NCBI GenBank assembly: GCA_937625935.1
Contig: OW569348.1
Location: 124,001-188,000, forward strand
Origin: Tetramitus jugosus
Lineage: Eukaryota; Heterolobosea; Eutetramitea; Acrasida; Vahlkampfiidae
Length of the DNA: 64,000 nucleotides
Reading direction: 5' to 3'
The notes beneath the pieces were generated by a model. It ran no database searches. It was not told the origin of the DNA and saw only the letters and a list, made by a program, of their open reading frames with translations. Below are positions 42,786-52,221 of this stretch, one piece after another (positions within the stretch are counted from its first letter, which is position 1; each line of letters opens with the position of its first letter). Both the position numbers and the translations under genes were made by a program.

Positions 42786-45700
42786 TCACTGACTACGAGA
42801 TGCATTACGGCTTGTGTCAACGCTGAAAGATCTAATATGAGTTCGTCTCTTTGCTGATGTCGGGGATAGACCGATTGTTGACGGTGTGTCAATAACCTCA
42901 TTGATTACATCCTCCGATAAGTTCAGGGGGTGCTCTTCTCTAGGAATCACGACATCCGCGAATCTCGTTGTAGCCACCTTCATTTTGGATGAAACACAGT
43001 TCATTACGTCGTACAATCGTTTATGATTTCCAACCACATAGAACCTATCTTCGGAGCATAATACTGTATTTGTCTCTGGATGTGTATACACGTATTCCAA
43101 CCGATTAGAATTACCGAGCACATGTTTTGGACGATACAAACCAAGACATATAGAGTCGTGCCTGTAGAAAAATAAAAAGGCATCATGGAATGTTTTGCCT
43201 GCGAGTTCTTCAGGACAAGAGATTTGGAAAATGGATGATTGATCTTTGGCCAACAGACCAGAGAATCCACAGATAACTTCGATCGTACCAACAATCCTCG
43301 AGTTATAGTAAGTCTGGCAGAGTAGTCGAGCAAAAATGGAGTTTGGAAAAACTCTACCACTCGAAAACACTTCAGATATCATACACATTCTTTCAAATCT
43401 CTCAGTTTCATCATCCACAATAGCTTCACTGGTTACGGAGTCTAGCACATTAATATATTTTGAGAACCTTTCTCCGGTATATGCTGTCGACGGCTTAAAG
43501 AATTTGATATTACTCTTGTTGCTAATCTCACATAAATATCGCGTCTTCTTTTCAATCCACCTTAAACCTAACATACACTTGACAGCCTCTGAATCCTCAG
43601 GCAAGCCATCTTCGGAGAAGTCTGATAAATAAAGAACACAACTTGCATCAGCAGCTCCAGCTTTTCTTAAATCATATCGCTCTGTTGGAGAGCCTTGCAT
43701 AAAGTATACGTGATCGAAGAATTTCAACCTCTCGTACAAGAATGGAAGCAGGTTTTCATCTGGAGATAGAAATACGATAGGTGCAAACTTTTGATGAGTA
43801 GAAGATCGTAATGTTAAGCTGATATAGGCAGATCCTTTGAGGGACCCAGTGACAATCACATGATTGGACAATTGCTGGTTCTTCAGTACGAAGTCATCCA
43901 TACTTCGCGCAACATGCAGCAGGTTAAAACTTTCCAATGCTTTTCCAAAGAATTTCTTCTCTGTATCGTCTCTAAATCCTCTCATAGTATTGGGTAGTGC
44001 ACCAGAGGTTGTCTTGTTTTTCGCTCCAAAAAAGTTCTTCACGTCAGCAATTGGAGCAATGTGTCGAAGTAAGCGATTCACTTGCCTTTGATTGATCATA
44101 TCATTCGCGATTTTTGATCGAGTTGTGGATGCCTCTTTCCCAGATAAGTCCTCCATACTCCTGTCATGCCTTATCATTCTCGATTTTCTCTTGTCGACGT
44201 CACCTGGCTCCTCACGGCATAACTCAAACTCATTTTGTTCGTTATAAAAGAAATAATCGTCCTCTTCGACCTTACCCTTCTCTCTATCATCATCGAGGGT
44301 GTTAATGTTGGCACTTGCGACATAGGGACCAGAATGTTTGTGAATCGCAGTAACATCAAAAGATGTTCTTTCTGGCTCTTGTATGTTCACAATCTTGTCA
44401 CACTTGTACAGATTAATCAGTTGAGCCTGGAATATACTCTCAGCTATTACAATAGCTTGATCACCTTCTTTGATCAAATAGTCAGACGGATTCATTAGTA
44501 CACATTTCTTTTCTTCAGAAAAGACTGCGAAGAGAATCATTTCCAGCTCTTGATAAGCGCTGAGTGAAGCGTCCAGAAACAGTGTATCAACAAAGTAGGG
44601 CGAGAAAACCACCATATAAATTTCCTTTGAGGTACCAGCAAAGTATTCATACATCCACCGATCTGACTCTTCAGCTTGTTTGTGCTTCAATTTTCGTTCA
44701 AAGATCTGCATTGGGTTGCGTACAGCAACAGATGTCACCAGATTGGACACTAGGGTACACAAGCCAGGACAAACCACAGACAAAGCCATCAGTTTTTGTT
44801 TCAAATCCTCAGTACACACAACAGAGGATGCACCTGCTTGAACAATAAAGTTTTTGCTTTCGGGCAGAATAGCTTGTGCGAAAACATCGAGCTTGGGATT
44901 AAAGTTTTTCACAGCCAGAGTTATCATCAGTGTATTTGTGTCTTCAAGACGCGGATTTGCTGAATTATGTTTTGTTAGGACGAAGACACCTAGTGCATTA
45001 TGAGCTTTCACTAGTGTTAATGTTTCAAAGTCCACGATATCACCATTATAAACACTGACACGAGTTGAGTAATATGGATTATCGGCCATACTCTGTAAAT
45101 GATCACAGAGCTCCTTATCGCGAAACACAAACAGTAGTTTCTTTGGCTTTATCTTTCCATGTTGCTCGTGGAAGAATTCTTTTGTGAATTCGACAACTTC
45201 TGCATATCTACTCGTACCTGTCACAATCATATGATTCTTCAATTTCATATTTAACCATTTGAAAACATTTTCTTTTGCTGTCACAATATTAAAGATCTGA
45301 GTGGTCTGATAGGGAATAACAATGACACCAATGACGAAAAACAAAATGACACAGGCTTTTCCATATATGCTCTTGGGGGATATGTCTCCATATCCAATTG
45401 TTGTCATTGTCACCCATATAAAGTACACTGCATCATGGAAATACAAATTCTGACTCGTAAAATAGTTTTCCACAGTTTGAATCAAGCTCGCAAACAAGAA
45501 GATCAAGCTCAACAATGTCAACACCAGAATAAATACTTGTCTGTACACGTTACGCATGCCATACACGGGATATGCCTTCACAACGAGCAACAACCGCAGC
45601 AATCTAAACACTCTGAACACACCAATCACCGTCGTAATATAATTCTTGGGCATGGAGAAAATGAGCACATACATGAGAATAATGGGCAACACGGTCACAT

Positions 45701-46472
45701 AGTCCAAATAGGAATAAGGGTTCAGTATGAGAAATTTTAGCTTTCTCTTTGCCATTATTAAATGGCCCATAAATATAATCGTAATGAATCCACACAGTGA
45801 TAAATCAATCACTGCCAATGCCAAAATGTGTTGCATCTTGAGCATGGCCAAATAACTCTCCACAATATAAATAAGAGTAAATAGAACAGCAATCAACGCT
45901 TGAAAAATCTCCAAGTCCCTCATGTAACCATGCTTCTTCAAATAGAGCACAAATCGTTCCTTGTGCGAAATTCTCATATTGTCTGGAATTTTTGACTTGG
46001 GAAGCTTATTGTCCTCCACGTATGCATTCAACACTGCATTGTCATAGATGAGCGATGAAGGGTCCCATGGGAACAATCGCTTTTTAATGTTGAGCTTCCG
46101 GAATCGTTGGAATTTCTTTTTTTTGGCACTGCTGTTCAGCACATCACTGTTCATTGTTGTCATGTTTTGACGACTGGCGGCATTATGACTATTCTTGTTG
46201 CTAAATGAGGATGATTGTCTGCTGGAGAAGGCTTCGTCTTCTTCTCTTGACAAGTGGGTGCCATGTCGATGATGCAGCATGTGTCCAGCAGAGTCACTGC
46301 TGTCACTGTTGTCACTCGGAGTTTGATCATTACGGCTGTATTGGCCAATGTGGCTATTATTGTTGTTGTTGTTGTTGGCTGCCATTTGAATCTCATTGAT
46401 CGCAATGATCGTAGGAGAGTAGTCATTGTCGGTGAATGGACTCACCAAATGACTGGAGGAAGGAGAAGACAT
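42786..46472 (-). CDS. RCK-domain potassium channel (Slo/BK-like)
   Basis: 1228-residue plasma-membrane K+ channel subunit. After a disordered N-terminus come about six TM helices (residues 185-405). They include an S4-like VFRVFRLLRLLLVVKAYP with only a few Arg and a pore with the selectivity filter TTIGYGDISPKS. Two tandem cytoplasmic RCK domains follow, each starting with a Rossmann strand: HMIVTGTSRYAEVVEFTKEF, and after a linker HVIVTGSLKGSAYISL. The arrangement S1-S6, RCK1, RCK2 is that of Slo channels; in that family RCK domains form a gating ring sensing Ca2+, Na+ or pH. No clear BK calcium bowl (Asp run) is visible in RCK2, so calcium gating is not supported. It is intronless, and the ATG is at 46472. 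Confidence 0.9.
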   Translation of the reverse strand: MSSPSSSHLVSPFTDNDYSPTIIAINEIQMAANNNNNNNSHIGQYSRNDQTPSDNSDSSDSAGHMLHHRHGTHLSREEDEAFSSRQSSSFSNKNSHNAASRQNMTTMNSDVLNSSAKKKKFQRFRKLNIKKRLFPWDPSSLIYDNAVLNAYVEDNKLPKSKIPDNMRISHKERFVLYLKKHGYMRDLEIFQALIAVLFTLIYIVESYLAMLKMQHILALAVIDLSLCGFITIIFMGHLIMAKRKLKFLILNPYSYLDYVTVLPIILMYVLIFSMPKNYITTVIGVFRVFRLLRLLLVVKAYPVYGMRNVYRQVFILVLTLLSLIFLFASLIQTVENYFTSQNLYFHDAVYFIWVTMTTIGYGDISPKSIYGKACVILFFVIGVIVIPYQTTQIFNIVTAKENVFKWLNMKLKNHMIVTGTSRYAEVVEFTKEFFHEQHGKIKPKKLLFVFRDKELCDHLQSMADNPYYSTRVSVYNGDIVDFETLTLVKAHNALGVFVLTKHNSANPRLEDTNTLMITLAVKNFNPKLDVFAQAILPESKNFIVQAGASSVVCTEDLKQKLMALSVVCPGLCTLVSNLVTSVAVRNPMQIFERKLKHKQAEESDRWMYEYFAGTSKEIYMVVFSPYFVDTLFLDASLSAYQELEMILFAVFSEEKKCVLMNPSDYLIKEGDQAIVIAESIFQAQLINLYKCDKIVNIQEPERTSFDVTAIHKHSGPYVASANINTLDDDREKGKVEEDDYFFYNEQNEFELCREEPGDVDKRKSRMIRHDRSMEDLSGKEASTTRSKIANDMINQRQVNRLLRHIAPIADVKNFFGAKNKTTSGALPNTMRGFRDDTEKKFFGKALESFNLLHVARSMDDFVLKNQQLSNHVIVTGSLKGSAYISLTLRSSTHQKFAPIVFLSPDENLLPFLYERLKFFDHVYFMQGSPTERYDLRKAGAADASCVLYLSDFSEDGLPEDSEAVKCMLGLRWIEKKTRYLCEISNKSNIKFFKPSTAYTGERFSKYINVLDSVTSEAIVDDETERFERMCMISEVFSSGRVFPNSIFARLLCQTYYNSRIVGTIEVICGFSGLLAKDQSSIFQISCPEELAGKTFHDAFLFFYRHDSICLGLYRPKHVLGNSNRLEYVYTHPETNTVLCSEDRFYVVGNHKRLYDVMNCVSSKMKVATTRFADVVIPREEHPLNLSEDVINEVIDTPSTIGLSPTSAKRRTHIRSFSVDTSRNASRSQ

Positions 46473-46544
46473 TCAATGTACACGACTCTCAAACGCTGGT
46501 TGTTTTTATATAATGTTATTGAATGAAGAGGAGAGAGAATGATG

Positions 46545-48086
46545 TTACTCAGATTCGACGTTGTTTGCCAAGCAGCTCGGTGGAAAGTTTGCTGATTCTG
46601 GCGAAACAGCACACAGTTTCCGCGCTAGCAGAAAAGTCCGCGGGTAAGCGATTTTTTGCCCTTTCGTGGTCGTGTTGGCTGGAATTGGGTCAACTGGAGC
46701 GTTGGTACTCTTGTCCGTCTCACAATAGAGGGCAATATCTGAATGACCTTGCCCAAAGTAATGAATGATAAGAATTGCAAATTGATTCATATGGGGGACT
46801 AACTTGAGGTCTTTGGTGGGTGAAACGCGAAATTGGAGAATCCATGTGAGCAACTCGTTCATGTCAGCACATAATTTGGCAGTCGCTGGCTTGTCTATAC
46901 GAAGCATCATATGGTATAGCCACTGGAATCTGAGCTCGGAGCAATAGTTATCCTCAATCACCCACTGAAACATTTCGTGCAGCAGTGAATTGACTGTGAC
47001 ATAGTCAAAACTTAGAATAAGCTTAAGATTGGGTGTCCAGCATTGAGCTTCGTCCCAGTACGATTGACCTGGTACCTCCACTGACTTTATCTTGATACCA
47101 AAGCACAATTGCTTCCATTGATCCCAAGCTTTTCCTCCTCTTGGAAATTGACTTGTTACACTCTGTTCTAGGTGATACTCATGTGCATGATCCAATTGCT
47201 CTTTACGGGTCAAATGCATTTCGACTTGATGTCTCATGTATTGAAATCGTTCAATGCACTTGTCACCCCATAAACGACTTGATAACAAGGAACAGCTTGA
47301 ATCCCTATTCAAAAGTTCATTCTCTAGCTTACACTGCTTGGACAATTGAATCATATGTTCGATTTGATCGCTTTGTTGCTTTAATCTTCTATGAATTGTT
47401 CGTTTATGTTCGTACGATGCTTGATTGATTTCATGGGCAATCACTGTTTGTTTACACTTGTTTGCTTCTAATCGCACACGCAGCAAGTATTCCTCTGCAG
47501 ATTCGGGTGCTTTTGATTCCCATGTTAGTTTCGATAGCTGCATAATTTGTTCGTGCGAGACATTTCCAATGGGTAGAGCTCTTGATTGAGAGCTATTGTA
47601 ATGTTGACTCAAGTCCTCATAATCGTCATCATCATTGTCATCATGGATAGCAGATTCATTAGTCGTATGAAGATCACCACCAGCAGTTCTCGCATTCAAG
47701 TCACCACCATTATTATTATTACTACTATTACTACTAGAGGCACTATAGCTCTCTAATGTACTTTGCTCCATTGTCATTGAAGAATGATCATGATCATTGT
47801 CAGCTGTTACGAGTACTTTCTGTTTCTTGTTTGGATTCGCTTTGTTGTTGGAGCTTCTTTTTCTTCTTCGACGTCTCTTCTTGGCTTTTCTTGAGCTTTG
47901 ATCATCTTGCTCTCCATCCAACCATTCCATTTCATTCTCATGTGCATTGGCATCTTCCTCATCACCATGATTTTCACTCATGAGATCAGCCATTGAAAAA
48001 GTGATGGGTTGAAATGGTAGTGGCTCTGCTGTGATGGTTGGTGCTTGCTGTTCTGCTTCTGCGACTGTATGAGACTCCATCATCAT
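46545..48086 (-). CDS. GEMIN2: Gemin2-like SMN complex protein
   Basis: Homologue of Gemin2 (SIP1/Brr1), which binds the Sm pentamer during U snRNP assembly. 513 residues, longer than animal Gemin2 (about 280), because of an acidic and Lys/Arg/Ser-rich N-terminal extension of about 200 residues with a KAKKRRRRRKRS nuclear-signal-like patch. The conserved core begins SAEEYLLRVRLEANKCKQTV, matching '[20 protein letters not shown]'. It continues with AWDQWKQLCFG, matching 'GWKKFCLG', and TVNSLLHEMFQWVIEDNYC...LRFQWLYHMMLRIDKP, matching 'TVTSVLEYLSNWF...LGRWLYALLACLEKP'. The terminal helix ends ILIIHYFGQGHSDIAL. Together with pICln 15 kb away it points to a conventional snRNP assembly pathway. 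Confidence 0.85.
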   Translation of the reverse strand: MMMESHTVAEAEQQAPTITAEPLPFQPITFSMADLMSENHGDEEDANAHENEMEWLDGEQDDQSSRKAKKRRRRRKRSSNNKANPNKKQKVLVTADNDHDHSSMTMEQSTLESYSASSSNSSNNNNGGDLNARTAGGDLHTTNESAIHDDNDDDDYEDLSQHYNSSQSRALPIGNVSHEQIMQLSKLTWESKAPESAEEYLLRVRLEANKCKQTVIAHEINQASYEHKRTIHRRLKQQSDQIEHMIQLSKQCKLENELLNRDSSCSLLSSRLWGDKCIERFQYMRHQVEMHLTRKEQLDHAHEYHLEQSVTSQFPRGGKAWDQWKQLCFGIKIKSVEVPGQSYWDEAQCWTPNLKLILSFDYVTVNSLLHEMFQWVIEDNYCSELRFQWLYHMMLRIDKPATAKLCADMNELLTWILQFRVSPTKDLKLVPHMNQFAILIIHYFGQGHSDIALYCETDKSTNAPVDPIPANTTTKGQKIAYPRTFLLARKLCAVSPESANFPPSCLANNVESE

Positions 48087-48260
48087 GTGTTCGGTGTTCG
48101 GCTGAAACTCAGTTTAGTTGGTTTTTTTGGAGATAAGTACTCTGTGTTGTGAAATGTTCAATTTGAGTTTGGTTGAACCCTCTCTGTTTATATCCACAAG
48201 AAGACAATTGACAACGTTACATTACAATGATAAAATACAGACATCCCTTGTCTGGTTTCT

Positions 48261-49358
48261 TTATAGAAGAATGAGAAGAACAAGAGAGATGATCAGGGAG
48301 AGTGAGGAGAACTTGATCAGATCACCAGAGGACGCGAGAATAATGCTGGACAGGGGCAGCTTCTTGATGGGCAATTCAATACCGGACAAATCGACATAGA
48401 TGGCACCTTCTTCAGCAGAAGAGGACGAAGGCACAGCAGACGAAGATGACGAAGGCACAGCAGATGAGTCCACTGGCGGAGGAGACTCCGAGGGATGAGG
48501 AAGAGGACGAAAAGGGTGAGTCACATTCAAATCTGGAACTGTTGTCTTGATCCATGGCACATAGTAGCTCACCTTAGTGTACGTTCCGAGAACACCTCGT
48601 GCTCCACATGGTGAGCCACCAAAACTCACAATACCACCGACAACCCATTGATGGGATGTGCTGTCGCGATAGGTCATTGCACCACCGGAATCACCAGCAC
48701 AAGAGTCCATTCCTGCACCTAGTCCAGCACACAACATGCTCTGTTGGCGGAATTGCCCGTGTACGAGACACTTGGTTCCCTGTACCAATGGAACATCCAC
48801 TCTTCTCATGATTCTTGGCAGTTCGGCCTGCATCGAATTAATGTATCCCCATCCGTTCAGTGTCATTGTCATTCCAAGTGGCAATTCTTCATTCTCGATC
48901 AAAACGGTTGATGCCCTGTTGTTCAGTGTAATGTTTCTCTTGAGTTCAATAATCGCAATATCGTTGAACAGTGACGATGGATTGTACTGTGCATGCTTCA
49001 TGATTCTCTTCACTTCATAGATGCCTCCATTCGCCGTATCATCCAAATTCACTCTTCCAATCACAACTTCCAATGTTTCTGGATCCGTGTAATCGTTTGA
49101 TGTTGCACTCTCTGGATCAAAGCAATGCGCTGCAGTCAAAATATACTTTTCGTTCAGGATTGCACCACCACAGTACACATATCGAAGTCTCTTTAGTTTT
49201 AGACCGATAGCATAGGGAAGCTCTCCTAGTAGTGCATCCCTACCACCTGCGATTGTCAATTGATTTTCTTTGCTTTCAACCAATGAAAGGAACGAAGCGA
49301 CAAACAGAACAAAGAAAGCTGTAATCAAGAGCGCGAATGGTTGTTGTGTTTTCATCAT
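48261..49358 (-). CDS. Secreted or membrane-anchored trypsin-like serine protease (S1)
   Basis: 365 residues from the MM at 49358; the frame is open upstream but that is probably leader. Signal peptide about 1-33 (FALLITAFFVLFVASFLSL). The S1 domain begins near IAGGRDALLGELPYAI (compare the chymotrypsin-fold IVGG). Catalytic His is in LTAAHCF, Asp in FNDIAIIELKR, and Ser in SCAGDSGGAMT. The Asp six residues before the Ser (MDSCAGDSGG) predicts trypsin-like Lys/Arg specificity. Disulphide Cys are present. After the domain comes a Pro/Ser-rich linker (SSAVPSSSSSAVPSSSS) and a hydrophobic C-terminus (FSSLSLIISLVLLILL), typical of a GPI signal or tail anchor. S1A proteases are unusual in protists. 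Confidence 0.9.
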   Translation of the reverse strand: MMKTQQPFALLITAFFVLFVASFLSLVESKENQLTIAGGRDALLGELPYAIGLKLKRLRYVYCGGAILNEKYILTAAHCFDPESATSNDYTDPETLEVVIGRVNLDDTANGGIYEVKRIMKHAQYNPSSLFNDIAIIELKRNITLNNRASTVLIENEELPLGMTMTLNGWGYINSMQAELPRIMRRVDVPLVQGTKCLVHGQFRQQSMLCAGLGAGMDSCAGDSGGAMTYRDSTSHQWVVGGIVSFGGSPCGARGVLGTYTKVSYYVPWIKTTVPDLNVTHPFRPLPHPSESPPPVDSSAVPSSSSSAVPSSSSAEEGAIYVDLSGIELPIKKLPLSSIILASSGDLIKFSSLSLIISLVLLILL

Positions 49359-49580
49359 GAGATCTAATTTTGGATTGAGAAGAAGTTGTTGAAAGGATTT
49401 GATATTATTAACGCGTGATTGTTGCTTTGTTGTTTCGTTTGTTTGCTCGAGCCCACCACGCTCATCGATATTCGAATCTGCTGATAACGGAGAAAAAAAA
49501 GTCACATCCTTTTGCAGAATTCGAACGCTCAAGCTCACTGAAAAGCCAGTGGCTGCTTCTTTGGCCTCTTCATAAAAAGG

Positions 49581-50495
49581 CTAAAGAGTGAAATTGATCA
49601 CTTGATCAATACCTTCCATCTCCCCCAGGTCCTCATTCGCAGTAACATCTGAGAAATTCTCAGAGTTTTCCAAAGACTCATTGCCCAGATTGAACTCGTC
49701 ATCATTGAAATCGAGGTCGAGTGATTTCTCAGAGGTCTGCGACTTGTTCATGAAGTCATCTGAAAAGTTTGAGTCATTGTATTCTGAATCCGGTTCTGAA
49801 AACTCGTAGTTATACTCTTCGTTCGGATCATTAATTGATTCGTTCATTACACTTTCCTTGCTCTCCAATAGGGGATTCTTTTTCTTGGGAGTCGAACCTT
49901 CTTCTGTTGGAACCAGATCTGGTTTTTCGACAGCATTTGAGTCGAGGACAGATTTGGAGGAGTTTTCAGTTGATTCTATTGTTACAGTGTCCAATGTTGA
50001 TACTTTCTCCTCTGAAGTTGGTGGCAACCGTTTTATAACCTTTGTAGTGCCTGTCAAATCTTCTTCCTCCATTTGAATAGAGTCCTTGAGAAGAGATAGT
50101 AAAACTAAGCCTGGGTCTACCTCCAACCGATGGACGAGTTTTTCTACATCAGAGGAGTAAGATGTTGATTTCTCTAGATTGGACTCAGCAGCAAACACTG
50201 AGCAACTATATGGTAAATGTTGCTTTTGTTTTAAGTAGGCAAAAATAAGTTCATCGAGAACTGTGATCTCAGGTTTTTCTTCATTCTGGAATGAATCATC
50301 AGATTGAAGAGCTTGAAAAACATTTGCTCTTAATTGGGCCTAAGATCAAGTCATTAACAACAACGCTTTAACAATTTATGGTTTCATGAACTTCATTAAT
50401 TCTTCACATACCTTCAACTTGGGATACACTCCCTGAGTAATCAGAGTTCCTCTCACTAATTCCTTGAGTCGTTCTCTTTCCTTTAGCACTGTCAT
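49581..50495 (-). CDS. LisH-domain basal-body protein, FOR20/FOP-like, two exons
   Basis: Exon 1 is 50495-50412 and exon 2 is 50339-49581 (72 bp intron, GTATGT...CTTAG, phase 0), giving 280 residues. The N-terminal 100 residues match the FOP/FOR20(CEP20)/OFD1 dimerisation plus LisH unit: ELVRGTLITQGVYPKLKAQL, then ANVFQALQSDD, then LDELIFAYLKQKQHLPYSCS plus VFAAES. These align with human CEP20 'LKARIRAEVFNALDD' and 'ELIREYLEFNKYKYTASVLIAES'. In other eukaryotes this family acts at centrioles, basal bodies and the transition zone. The remaining 180 residues are acidic and disordered. The gene shares a 115 bp divergent promoter with the RCC1 gene; TTTTCCGCCC at about 50530-50539 is a weak E2F-like match. 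Confidence 0.78.
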
Positions 50496-50610
50496 TTTCT
50501 GTAGTTTGTGAGAGCGGGAGAGTTTCTATTTTCCGCCCAGTTCCAGAAATACGCGGCAACAGCCATTTCTGTGTAAGATCAATACACAAAATAGACAAAA
50601 GATATCACAC

Positions 50611-52192
50611 ATGAGCACTTTGAAATTCATTGTCGCAGGTAACAACAAGTACAGAGTCCTGGGTCTCACAGATGAAGAACATGCTTCCAATCGTGGTCCA
50701 CCCATCAGTCGTCAAATCGACACTCCCATCGAACTCAACGAACGAGAGAAACGCAAGCAACTGAGAAGAAATTTCAATGTGATGGACATGGCATTCGATC
50801 GCGATGTTATCAAACAACGGTTCACCGTCTCAATGACTTCCTTGTCCAACAGCAGCAGCAGTAGCATTCAAATGGATGACAACTCCTCTTTTGCTTCCAA
50901 ATGCATCAAAAAGGTCATTTGTGGTCCCTTCTCGAGCTACTTTATAATGCAAGACGGTAGTGTGTATGCCTGTGGTGACAATAGTTGGGGTCTATTGGCA
51001 ACAGGCAACAAGGAGCACGTACGGGGAAGACCAGTGCTGTGCAAGGCCATCTCTGCGTGTGGCATGATGAAAGATGTGATTCCTTCTGTGAATTTTGCAT
51101 TTTTCATTGCAGAGAATGGACAAGTGTATGGCTTTGGCAATAATCGATGTGGTCAATTGACTGGTAGTGAGCCTCACTATGTCGAACATCCAGTGTTTAT
51201 CGATCCGGATGAGTTGTTTGAGGGATCACGCCTCACAAAGGTTCAATGTGGTCAACTGCACACTGCATTCCTCACTGAGAATGGACATGTGTGGTTGTGT
51301 GGATCGAATTCTGAAGAACAATTGGGCTTGGATGGAGGTGACGATGACGATGATGATGATGATGAGGACGAGAACAATAGAGCAAAGGAAAACCGTGTGC
51401 CTCGTGTGTTGAAAATGGGACAAAAGAAGGTGTATGCAACGGATGTGTGTTGTGGAAGGTATGGTTTGTGTTATTATATTTTTTGTATGTTCAATAATAT
51501 TGTATTGTCTGTTGATTAGATGAGTGCTCACTGAAAAACAAATATCAGTTCACATACGGTGGTACTGCTCAAGAATGGAGAGGTTGTTGCTTTTGGAAGC
51601 TCAAAGTTTGGTCAGTGTGGTGAGATGACTTCATCATCAGATCCTCATGTGATTCAGAAAAACGTAAGTAGGATATGGGCCGGGTCAAACAGCACTCTTA
51701 TGCTCACCAATCAAGGAGAGTTGTTTGCTTGTGGAAATAATATGGTGTATCAAATGGGCACTGGTGGGGATCAGAGTGAAAACATGTATGAAGTTCAAGA
51801 ATTGGATTCACTACCATTTAACCCTGCACATATTCAAGATATCACAATTGGTGGCAGTGGCACATTTGTTACTCTAAAAGGAGGAGAGATTTACTACGCC
51901 GGTGCAAATCGTTATGGCCAATCCCTGATCAACGCAAAGAGTGGTCAAAACATTCGAACAAGTTCAACTCACAGAAGAATACATTCTGAAGCTCTTTGCA
52001 AGAAAATCAAACGAGGTTCAGGTGAAAGTATCAACTGGAGAAAGCCACTCAATCATGTATTTTGTTGACCAACAAAAGACCACGAGTGCTCTTCAGTGGT
52101 TTGGCACATTCAAGCACTTTAGTGATGTAGAAATCATTTTCCAATCAGAGCTGGACTTGGAACCAGAATCAAAGCGAAGAAGGCTATTGTAG
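50611..52192 (+). CDS. RCC1-repeat protein, two exons, one-base frame break near 51948
   Basis: Seven-bladed RCC1-like propeller of unknown partner (RCC1 itself is the Ran GEF; other family members differ). Exon 1 is 50611-51458 and exon 2 starts at 51549; the phase-2 join restores CCGSSHTVVLLKNGEVVAFG. Repeats are recognisable by FIAENGQVYGFGNNRCGQL, VQCGQLHTAFLTENGHVWLC, LTNQGELFACGN and GGEIYYAGANRYGQ. An Asp-rich insert lies at about residues 245-258. The frame then breaks. The last repeat (VKVSTGESHSIMYF) and the C-terminus are in the next frame and end at 52192; removing one A from the AAAA at about 51947-51950 joins them. The nuclear-signal-like ESKRRRLL ends the protein. An assembly indel is more likely than real decay. 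Confidence 0.75.
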
Positions 52193-52221
52193 TTTTATTG
52201 AAGTACAACAATGAAGATATT

